A DNA stretch of 64,000 nucleotides from Acanthaster planci (Eukaryota; Echinodermata; Asteroidea; Valvatida; Acanthasteridae). Below the pieces are notes generated by a model. It did no database searches and was not told the DNA's origin. It saw only the letters and a program-made list of their open reading frames with translations. Made by a program: the position numbers and the translations under genes. Numbering within the stretch: the first letter of the stretch is position 1; every line of letters starts with the position of its first letter. The DNA lies in NCBI RefSeq assembly GCF_001949145.1, contig NW_019091541.1, positions 121,405 through 185,404 on the forward strand, read 5' to 3'. Shown in pieces: positions 48,401-60,400 of the stretch.

Positions 48401-51400
48401 TTCAGCAAAAATTACGGTGATTTTGATTACCCTAATACCAGTGCAAAAGGAGGGCTTTTGTCTGCATGGGCAACTCAGCATACACGTGTTTCTCTGAAAC
48501 TTTCTTATGGTTTTTCATGATGGCTGACGTCTGCTTTACTGTACATCAAGCTATAGTTTGCATATTTGTAAAAATAGAAATTACGTCACACAAAAGTTTT
48601 TTTGGGGGATTCCCCTTGCAGCACGCACCCGGAGCACAAAACCGAAAACGAGGTTTTGTGCCTTGAAGTGGCGCAGTGATCGCCACGTACCGGTACATGT
48701 ATACATGTACATGTACATGCCCATTACCTTACCTACCGGTATATGTACTTAGAAAGTGGTGAAACAAAGAGACCTGGATACTGTGGTGCTGAGGTTGGTG
48801 TAATTTTCATCAAGCTTTTTCCCTTGCCCTTTCCCTCTGTGGCCTGGGTTCAATTCCGGGCTCGGTCCTCGTGTGGATTGGGTTTGCAGTCCTTAATACC
48901 CAGAATATTCTTCTCGGGTTTTCCTCATACAATTGTACACTGTACGTGTACATCTAAACCTGGGGGGGGGCATTCCACAGTCAGTGACATTACAAGGCAG
49001 AATTTTAACTACTGGTACACTGTTTGTATTGTAGTTACAGTATGTAAATAGAAATATCTGGGGCTTGTAATAAGTACTGTACAGTAACACGTACTTGTAC
49101 ATGTAAATGAGTTAAGGAGAGTGAAGAAATACCGTAGGTGGGAAGTTTCTCACCCAAACTGCATACGCATTTCTCATTGAACAGCAAGTAAAATTGTGTC
49201 CGGAAACCGATGTTACGCAAAAAGGACATGGGAAAGCATCGTGTACAGTCAAATTGAAATATCCTACATGTATGTCCCTGACTTGCTAGAATGATGTTTA
49301 CCGGTACATGTAACTTGACTTACATGTAATACACATACATACAGTAGGTTCTTAGGTACAGAGGTGCAAAATAATTTAAGTTAAATGTTTGCCTTGCCTT
49401 TTATGCTGTGAAAACTTTAGTGAAAATACCGGTAGTAACCAGCTGGTAACTGACGTTGCATAACTGATGTTATGCTTACATGTGCATTTGCCATAGGATT
49501 CACACATGCCAAATCATAATTGAGAATTGGTTTGTAATACATGTACATGTATCTCATGTCCCTGACTCGTTCGAATGATTTGTTTGATATGGAATCATAC
49601 ATGTACCTTGGTTCATGATGCACAGATGCACAAGTGAAAGGAGACATACAATAGTCAATTTTCTTTTTATTTTATGAATACTTTATTGTAAACATGACAG
49701 TAACTGATTCATTAAACTACAGAGTACATAGATATATTGATTTGTCTTAAACACAGAAACACTGCAATTTTTTAAAAGCAATGATTCTGTCCAGATTTTA
49801 AAACCTGAAGCATACCCTGTTATTAACCTACAGTATGTGTATGTTTTAGAAAACATGGTTATCATACAACAGTGTGTACATGTGTACTTGTACTGTATAA
49901 CCACAAAAATGTCATTGATTACAAAACTTTGAATTAATTTAGCTTTATTATCCTGTAGTACTTAATAGGGTTTTACCATGTTTACTTGGCAGTGCATTTG
50001 ACATGTACAAATGCACATGTACTCAGAGTTAACCTGAAATTAGAAGGATCTTATGAAGGTTAGAGTACCGGGGTACATGTACTGTACAGTACATGTACCA
50101 ACTCTTTAGCTTTAATGAGAAGTGCTTTTGTACATAGACAACTGTTGGTAGTGGCAGTTTTCACCATTACAGCATCTCTAATCAGGAGGCAATTTTTGAA
50201 GCCATCACCATCTCTGCAGTGAACACATTCATTCAGTTTTCACTTCCTTGTGTTGCGCGTGCAGCCGCCGGAGTTCCTCTCTGTCGATGTGGTTAGAAGG
50301 TGCACTCCTGTGGAGGGACTGCGACAATAAGTTTATCGAATCCCCAGATTCGTTTGCTTGAAATATACAACCAGGTAGTTGAACACCTTGAGTCAGGACG
50401 GTGGAGGGAAAACGATGGTGGGACAACTGTTTAATATCAACCTGGCTCGTTTTATTCGGATGTACATGTATTTAAACCATCTCTTCAACAGTTCTTTAAT
50501 CTTTGGTTTCTCTATTTACACGAACTTTGTTACTTCACCAAATTTCATAGCACTATCTGATTGCGACTCAAGTTCTGCTGATGCTGCTCCGGTACCATTT
50601 TCTAACTTAAAAGACTACGTCAGTAGCCAACGTTACCTACAGCAATTACTCCGGTAGACTTCTATAACTTCAACTTCTACGTCAGTAACCAGTCCTGCTG
50701 CAATTACTCTGGTAGATTTCTATACTAGCACCAGCTCCTTACTGCAATTACCAGTACCCACTTGAGTACTCCGCCAGTTTCAACTGTGCCTAGCCTGTGC
50801 AACCTCTCGGTGTCGCCGGAGTCGCGTGAGTCGCCGCTGTCGACCCTAATGTGGAGTATCACAACTTAATGCGACGACTTACTGACATACATGTGCATAC
50901 ATGTGCATACATCATTACTGACATACATGTGCATACATTATACTTTACCATGAATTATTTTCAAGCCAATTCATCACCATTCATATCGGGAAAGTCATTT
51001 CCTAAATATATTCCTACAGTGCAACCGGAGTCTTCTAAATACGTTATCACATTCTTAAAGTGTACTCAATCACAATGTAAGGCTTCCAGAAATCATAATG
51101 TGCAACAGATATTAATTATACAGTGACAGATTTGCTCAAACTAATCGATCATCAATCTGGAGACACTCTATATCATTAATAAGCAAGAACTACCAGACAG
51201 GAGATGTGCCTTGGAGATCCTAAATAACAAAAGACAAGAAAGTCTCTAATCCGGTACCTAACGTGGAGCATCACAACTTATTGCAGCGACTAAAGTGAGC
51301 GTGTCACGCTCGCCTTTTTATATTCTCCCGCCGCGCGTCTAAGAATTCCTTTTGGGTTCGATAGTTGTTATCACGTAGCAACCATACTGTACATGTACGG

Positions 51401-54400
51401 TGGCGCTCTTATTCATTGCCCGTCGTATTCTGTTGAATTGCCTAATTAGACAAAATTATCTCTTTAGAATCAACTGAAATGTAAAATTATTCCATCACAT
51501 AAAGGTGAGAACAGTTAATCAGGAGAATCCATTAACCAGTGTTCGGAGTTAATTACGTGTTTTGCTAGATGACGTCACACATCCAACAGCTTCCGCGGCT
51601 ATGCACATGCGTACTGTAGATACTGGCTTGTGACATATGGACTCTCTCTAGGCATACATGTATGTGTAAATCATACATAGATTATGGCTATGTACAGGGA
51701 GTCACTGATAATAATTCGCCAAGGTTTTAACAATAGAACCTGCTCGAGAACTACATGTAAATGAGACGGACTATGCTCCTGGCATCACACTTGATTCTGG
51801 CAAACAGATTATGGTACCCACAAAATGATGGTCATATACTGCAATGAAGTATCAACTTTGTAGAGCACATTTATAGCCATATCAAATTAAAGCTCACTTC
51901 CTCATCTTTCATTTTCCTTTCAAATTTCATCGGCTTAACCGACGACTTTTGAAGATATTGCTCTCCAGAGAAAATCACCCCTCAAACCAGTCATGATGAG
52001 GTCCTTCACCATGTTGAAAATTGATGCCTACACTCCATAGCGAAATAGAGCAATTTGGAGGGCCCCGTTTGGTCCAATACTTTCAGAAATACGCGCTGGC
52101 AGTCCTGCTGATACATGTAGATATGTGTATGCATCCTCCTGCTGATAGATACATGTATGCATCCTCCTCCTTAACAACCACAAAGTCAATCATGTCCATG
52201 GGCCATGAAATGCTCTGATAGCAGAGAATTTGAAGTCTACAAATTGTGATTCGGTCTGCCTAGGCAATATTGGACCTACCGGTATTTGCTGGCCTGCAAT
52301 GCTCAGGTGAATGAATGGGGCCAGTTTATCATTGTTTTTGTGGTAACTGACGTTACACAGTGGTTTCTACGTGTACATTTCGATAACTGACATTACACAT
52401 TTTGAAGCATCCGTTTTGGCTCAGTGATACAGTATGTTGAGTATCCCTACATGTATTTCTGGTACGGAGAGGAAGACATTTGGTCATAGATTAGAAGTCC
52501 CAAGTTACACCATACAGATCACCTTCTTTGTGGAATTAAATTTACAAACCCATGTTTTTTGTAACTGACGTTACATTCCTTATGGTAAAACAACAACATT
52601 TTTGTAAAATTCATTCATGGTACATGTAACTCCATCCATGTGAAAGATTACCTTTTAGAGCATTAACATAGTGGAGATACAGGAAGCCAGTTATACATGT
52701 GTGTACGTCAATGCATTCTTTTTTACCTTTATGTTATTAGCATATTTTGGCCGTCATTTTGAAAATGGCTACCTTGATAAGAAATTTTGTTGATTCCTAA
52801 AACTTTAACCCAAGTATTGTTTAAAAATATGCATGTAAGGTGTTCAAACCAAATATCATTCTGAAGTTTTGGCATTTCTACATGTACCGGTATGTCGTGG
52901 AATTGCCCTGTGTATGTTCGAAACTAGCGGTACATGTACAGTACATGTACTCATTGTCTCCTCTCTGCACATTACTTCCGGCGTGGGAGCTTAATAGTGC
53001 CTAGGGTGCTCTTGAAACATCCTTAATATCAGTATGTTTACTGCACAGATACATGTACGTGTACCTGTACATGTACTTGTAAATCCAGCGTTCATGGTGT
53101 TGTGACAAAAGCATACATGTATGGTACCTGTGTGTTTCCACTTAGAGCTGCGTTTGGTGATGTAGAAGTGGAGGTGGAAGAAGGAAAGAAGGAGAATCGT
53201 TCAAGGGGTCTGTGGGCAATGAGACTTGATGAATTCCTCGATGAATACCAGCTGGGGGACATGTACATGGTGGCCAGTGTGCCAAGGGAGATGGCGGGTA
53301 TGTATAACATGTTGCTAGTACACCAGTTCAGCAATGTACATGGCATGTACCAGTACATTTACAGTGGGAATTGACTACGTTAGATACTACCCCGTGAAAC
53401 CTGGTCTGCCATTTTTCTCAAGACTCTTAGAGGGTTCATGCTTGGACTCTGTTTCTGCATCAATTGAAAAAGGAAATGCCAAACACAATGATAAAATTGG
53501 AAAATGAATAGCACAAATGGGTCGGATTCGAACCAGGGACTATGGATCTGTAGTTCAAATCACTACCAACTAAGCTATCGAAGTGACGTAATGGATTCCG
53601 TTTTTGAAATGTCTTAAATGGTGTATTGAATTGTCCCCTCTTCATGAATCATTGGTCACCCCAGCTACTGAAAAAAAGTAGCACACCAGGTTTCACGGGC
53701 TAGTATTAAGTCGCTTCCTTTACAGTGTGCATGTACATGTACACAATGTACCGTACCTGCCGACTGTTCAGAGTTACATGTAATCATCTATTTCGATTTT
53801 CAAGTTTTCAGTGGCCAAAAAGACTGTTCAGATTTTTCAATTTTTTTCGAAGAAAAATGAAAAACAAAATATCTGAGAAATGTTTTGCAAATTACATGTT
53901 CATGTACAGTACCCCGTACTACTGGGGATACATGTATGTGTTTGTCTCAAATGCCGTTTAATAGCACTGCACACTTGGAAGGGTTGACCTCCTCCATTAC
54001 TTCCAGGACTGTGAGGTTTTGAGCATTCATAACTGAAATTTTATTACAAATATGTGCAATACAAAACTGCTGCAAACTGCTTGCTGACTACATTGACCTA
54101 AAATACAAATCTCAAAATACGGAGGGCCTGATGTTTCGATCCTAGCAGAATCTTTCTCAAAGGCAAATTTCATTGTCTCAATCATACAGTTTTCTCTGCT
54201 GTCATGTACATGTGTGCTCTAAGATTTCACAAGCCCTTTCAGGATGTGGTTTGATGCCGTGTGGGGATTCATTTACCTCATACGTATACATGTACCATAT
54301 CAAAATAAAATGATTTGTGACATTTAATAGATTTTTACTTGCCCACACCTGCACGCAAGACTCGCAACTAATGCTCACTCTCAGTCATTCAACTGAAAGG

Positions 54401-57400
54401 TCATCACTGTCAGTAGTAAGACAGCTTGACGAATTACTGTGCTTGTACAGGTGCAAATGTACATGTTCATGTATCTCCTTCATTCTATTTCCTTGCCCTC
54501 AAATGGAAACTTTGCATTTTAATTGGCTGAATTGCTGAGTAGCTGGTCACTGTCATCGAGACGAGGCAATCCTCCTCCTGTTTTACCATCAAAACTTTCT
54601 GCAAAAAGTGCTACAATGCATTTGGGCCTGCGCTTGAGCTTGCTGGCCTGGCAGCAGCGGCTTCTTATTCCTGTCGACAGATTAGTCTATGAAATATAAG
54701 TAAGTTTCGGAAACATCAGGTTTACTGTTCTGTATGCATGTACATGTATGCACCAAAAACTCCTTGCCCCCATGTGTACATGTACATATACAGTACATTC
54801 ATGCCATACATTGCTGAAATTCTGGCAAACGACCTCAACACATGGCAGCTGATCATGGTTACATGCCCCCAATCAGCCTGTTGCCCACCCTTGTATCCTG
54901 AAATTGTGATTACATTTGAATGAAGCTGCCATTCCCTTCTCTCTGCTCTGTAGGCGAGGTGGAACTGTTGAGCTGCATGCTTTGTGGTGGTTTCACCAAG
55001 AACCTGCAGGATGCTGTCATATGGTTCAGCAGTGGTGATACCAAGTCGGTTCTGCACTTTGATGCTCTAGATAACATCAACTGTGTCATGGATGGACGGA
55101 AGGAGTTTTTCTTAGTAGACAAGGTGAAAGTGTGTTACTCATACATGCATGCAGCTAAAATATTTTTGGCCAAGCGCAGATGTTGCATGAACTCTCAGGG
55201 CATTTTGCGATGAGCCTTCCGGAGTCCAGTGCTGTGCAGAAAATGCAAGGACGCATTATTTTTACCAAAACTTTTAAGTGGCCATCAAGCCCATCTTGCA
55301 TGTACCGGTACCAGTAGACACACAGTACATGTACATGTATGTTCGCATATAGTTTACATATACCGGTATGTACTGGTAATTTTCGTAAACCTACCGGTAC
55401 ATGTACAACAGGTCCTCCATTGCCGCTAGATGGAAAAGGGTTGAGAGATACATGTACATGTACAGACATGTACATGTAGCTTTAGTGGTGGCTAGGTATC
55501 TCTCTCTGAAATCCTTAGAAACTCTTTGTTTCCTGTTTCAACCATGCCGTAACACTGCATGATAGGAAGCATACGTATTCAATTTAGGTGTTAGCCCCCT
55601 TGCATTTAATCCCCTCTTCTCTTACCGTAGTTGTGCTAAGCATGTTAGAGAACAGTAGTTAATCTCTGTTGGGATGAAGAAACCCCTTCCCCCTCAAAAT
55701 AAGACCAACAAAACAAAAATGTTGCACAGTTCCTGGTCTGATTGTTCAGGATACATATGTACTTGTACTCATATGTGTACAGTGTACATTCGACCAACAA
55801 TTATTATTCAGATATAATTGACCATTTGGATACAATTCAAAATTCTGTTCAATTGACAAAATTCGAAAGCCAAGTTACAAATGTACATGTACCTGTAAAG
55901 TCCTTCAGAAGGTGCAAGAATGGCCAAACACTTCTAAAACCCAAAACTGAAACATTCTGTGTTTGGAACTTTCCAAACGAGTACATGTACACTCACAAAA
56001 CTGGGCCCATACATGTACATTTACAAAGTTTACATGTTGAAAGGTGCAGACTTAATCAGATGTGAGTAATGTGTTGTTAAAGACATTGAATAAAAAATGT
56101 CAAGATTTCTTGCTTCCTTTTTCAGTTGTCAGTAAAGCTTGCATGGGATTTTCACAAATGTACAAATGTACATGTACGTGTAGTACACATGCACATGTCA
56201 TACCAACACAACGGTAAGCAAACAGGTGCATGTACAGGTACCTGTACTTGTAACTATCAGACAAAAATACAAAATTTCAGGCCTAATGTGCATGTATACG
56301 TACGTGTACCGTGTACCGGTATGTTATCTGCTGTGATGAGAAATTGTGAAAGTTTGACTTGATATCACCCTGTGTTGATCAAGAAATGACTGATTTCTTA
56401 ATCTTCTCTCTGAGCAGACATGTGCAAAAAGTGCATCCTTTTCCATGCTGAAGCAAGCTGTGTCTTACTGGTGTGATCAAAAGTTATTTTAATCAATGAT
56501 TTTTAGGGAAAAAATAACATGCTTTTTGAAAGGTTTAGTCTTGAGTAACACTTGGGTTGCCATGTTGGTTTGATTTAAGTGCCTAATTTTCAGAAAACTG
56601 ATACATGTACACGTATGGTCGCAAACAAATAAAATTTAGTTGCTCAAATTCACATCCGTGGCCCAATCATTTTCAAACAAAATACCGACAACTGTGATGC
56701 CTTAACATTTCAATGGTCTTGACTTCAACTACAGAATGATAAAGCCAACGTCTTCATTGACCATCCAGAGGGTTCCTTCAGCGGTGTGGACGTGGATAAA
56801 GTTGACATGTACAAGTACCCAGGACTTAGCCAGGTGCCATGGTACAATGTCACCATGCAGCCAGGAGACTGTTTCTTCATTCCTTACAGGTTAATGCTCA
56901 ATTCCTTTCATGGGCTATTTGTCCACCTTTTATTTATTCTCGTGGTGTAGTTTGGCACAAAAAATAATCAACATGTAGTATTTTGTTACAGAAAGGTTTC
57001 TTTCTACCGATAAATAAAATCCATTGCTTAAATTGTACGTGTATCTTCATGTAGCAAATCTCGTCTTTTCGCCGATTATGTTTGGCGTGTCATATGTCAC
57101 TCTCTGTGGTCACATGGTTATTGAAAAAAGTCAGCGATTGGACAGTCCATGAATTGGTATCATGCAGTTAGCAATCAGGATGTTGTGGTGGGTGTGGATG
57201 CAGTGCATGCTTCGTGACATGCATGAGGTCCCATGGTTGTTTTGAAGAGATTTGGTGATATTTTTTTTATTGGCGTCACGAAAACGTCGAGATAACCGGA
57301 TACAAGGCATTTATTATTCCGAAATTACGGTACATACATCTCCCAATACATGTAAACGTAATTCACACACATGACAACATGTAGATACCTGGTACATCTA

Positions 57401-60400
57401 CATGTACATGTATCTGTACATCTGCACATGTGTGGTGCACATGTTGGGCATCCATCCAAGTCAGTTATATGCTAAGCTGTGCGGTTATAACGCCTAATTC
57501 TGTTAGGTCCCTTTGAGAGCGCTATAGGCCTAACGGGAATCTACTGTATTTCAGCTTTTCGATGTTCAGTGCTGGTCTCCGACTTCCACCCCAGCCAGCT
57601 TTGATTTCACCGGTTGCATTATATTTTGTGCAAAACCGAGAAACATACTGCCTTGAAATGTTAATGCTGTCTTCCTCAAGTAATCTTCTTGATATATATT
57701 CCAGAGAATTACAGTACTTTTGTCTCAGACTTATTTTCCTCCGCTTTCCATATTCAGAGATGCGCATGTTTGAAACCTCAGAGAACAAAAACTTCCTAAT
57801 GTCTTCATGTACATGTACAAATACTACTTAATGAAGAAAGGTTGCAAAATTATTTCCCACTGCCAGAGAAAATCTGTGAAAACCTTTTGCCATTTGTGGG
57901 AAAAATCATGAAAATCTTTTGCCACTTTGGGGAAAATCTTTGAAAATATTATCCCACTTGTGTGAAGAGGTGTGAAAATATTTTCCCACTTTTGGCACAC
58001 TTTGCGAAATGAAAAGGAATCCCTGGAAGAGAAAAGAATTGAAAAGATTTTTCCCATTTTGATGTTAACTTTCAATCGCAATGTATTGTATGCATCTCGT
58101 AACTTTACTTCAGTATCCTAAAACATTTTGTCAATAAAAGTGGGAATGCCAGGTGCACTTTGAATGCAACAAGAAAATAGTTCTTTTTAGGAAACTTTTT
58201 TTTTGTGCAGTCAAAACCAGACAAAACCTACCTGCAATCTCAGCAGTTCTTGTTCCTCAATGTACATGTACATGTAGGTTGAAGCAGGCACTGGTTTCTG
58301 TAGGACATGTACAGAAACCACTCTTTGGTCTGTGGTTTCATTCCACACCTAACACGCTTACTAATTCACATGATGCAAAACATGTTGTGGAGTGCTAAAA
58401 TCATGGCAAAAATTTAAAACCATCAGGGACACACTCTGCTAATGGGACAGTACCGGTATCTTATAAATTAATATAATGTAATGTGTTTAACAGCACAAAG
58501 TAATTTATTAAATTGGTCGAGCTACATGTGCAGTGTACATGCACCTACCAGTAGACTGGTAAATGGATACTTGCATCTGTCAAAGTCTTCCGTGGAGATG
58601 GCTCTCTGGTGCTCCCTTCCGTACATGTGTATAGTGCACGTACATGTAGTAAATGGGAAACACCCTTGCATACTTTTTTGGAAGGTTTTTAATTTTGCAG
58701 ATCTGTATTTGAGTCCTGGTGTGGGGTACATGTAGATCTCAGAGTGCGAAATTGGACCAAAAAAGTGCTCGGACAAAATGTCATAAAACAATCAATTTTG
58801 TTCTGCCATTACCAGCTTTTGATCTGCCATATCACATGTATAAAGGTAGAGTTGTAACTTGTCATGTAAAATTTGTGCACTCTGCACAGAACGCACTTTT
58901 AACACTCAACCACTTAATGCACACAACATTATGATTATTTAAGAATATATTTACATACATGTAACTTTGTGCATGTACTTCAGTAACTGTGTAGGTCTAG
59001 TGCACCATACTTGGGTTGAACTGGAGGAACTGCACGAACGCAGCCAACCACTACTGGTCCATATTACCTGGTACCCAGATTATGTGTCATGCATGGTCAC
59101 CACAGAAAACCGGACATAGGTTGACAACATGACCTACCCACGTGTGTACCGGCACATACACGTGTGGCACTCGGTGACATGGGCCGGTGATGAGCGATCA
59201 GCCCTGATGAATGCCGTGGGCGTAATTAACGTAATTTAACACAAAACTAATAATAAATCGGATGCCATAATCCTACATATCGTGTTGATATTTTAAGAGC
59301 TGTTATTGATATTTTGGTCAGACAGCATCTTTGATTTTGCTTGGACAAACACAGTAAGTGCTCGGAAAATGTGAGATGCCCGACCGTAATTTCACGCTCT
59401 GAGATCTGATAATTTGTGACCGATGGCAAAGGGGAAAGTGGACCCCAAGATCTCTACATGTGCATGGATACAGTGTACATGTACATGTATTGCAGATGTG
59501 TATCCTCTTAAGTCAGAGCTTGCCTCTTGGTTCAGCAGGCTTAAAAGCAGCCCGCATGTCTCTGTGAACCAAGCACTGAATGAAAAATATGCAGGATATG
59601 GTATCCATTTGAAGCTACACGTAAACCGGTACACGTTGAATGCTCATTGTTTTGTGCGTGTTCTCAATGGTACTGTGGTACAATATTTGCGCATTCACAC
59701 CGATAGTGGTAAGGCCGGTGCATTCTGATGTGAGTTATGAAGTGAAAGGAATTTGAGGTCACTCTGGCAAAAACTTCCCTGAAGCTGCAATGCATTCAAC
59801 TTTGCCAGTATTTGATCTGACGTCACAAAATTGCATTCAAGTTTACGATCATGCCAAGCAGGAACTATCCTTCAGCAAGTGCAAAACCCAAGTCTTTTTC
59901 AATACTTGTGCCTTCTCTCAATCACAGGTGGTTCCATCAAGTTCGTTCTGCGGCAGGACGCAGCCTGGCCATCAACATTTGGTTTGTACACCTCCTGCAG
60001 TTCAACTCCAGTGACTGTAAGGCCAAAGGCAAGTTGCCCGACTTTGAACCTTTGGCGCAGTTTGAGCTGGCATCAGACTCAGAACAGCTCAGGTGAGGCA
60101 CAATTTTCAGTTGTTGCCGGTCCGTGTGAATGCAAGATTGGCAACACTGTAACAAGCAATAACCCAAATGGTGTAGTGGTGTACTTTTTGTTGTCATTTA
60201 TTTTAGTCATTAATGGTGAGTGAGGCTACTGGTTAAAATTCATTCCTTTGAATAAAAACGCTCTACACATTTGGCAGTGTACATGTAGATGATTTTTGGC
60301 CATAAATGAATACAGTAAACCAACTTGTTAAAAGTCAACAAGCTGGGGTGTGAAGTCTGCATTTTCTCTTCTTCAATTTTATTGCTGAATTGACATGAAA

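Larger units (their letters stand above)
45489..53145 (+). other. Intron 1 of the JmjC gene (7.66 kb)
   Basis: Contains TACATGTA clusters, a SINE-like head (about 48780-48935), a region with direct repeats resembling an old retroelement (50228-51300), and several copies of the palindromic word GTAACTGACGTTAC (49445, 52343, 52382, 52561). No coding exon was found; the peptide joins exon 1 to exon 2 without a gap. Confidence 0.6.

Noticed and set aside
53515-53590. tRNA gene on the minus strand
   Set aside because: Box A and B are present, but the acceptor stem does not pair and the anticodon loop lacks U33. It is inside an inverted-repeat element.
54540-54690. Possible extra JmjC exon upstream of exon 3
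   Set aside because: A somewhat GC-richer patch, but no splice pair gives a frame joining exon 2 to exon 3, which already join directly with the correct phase.
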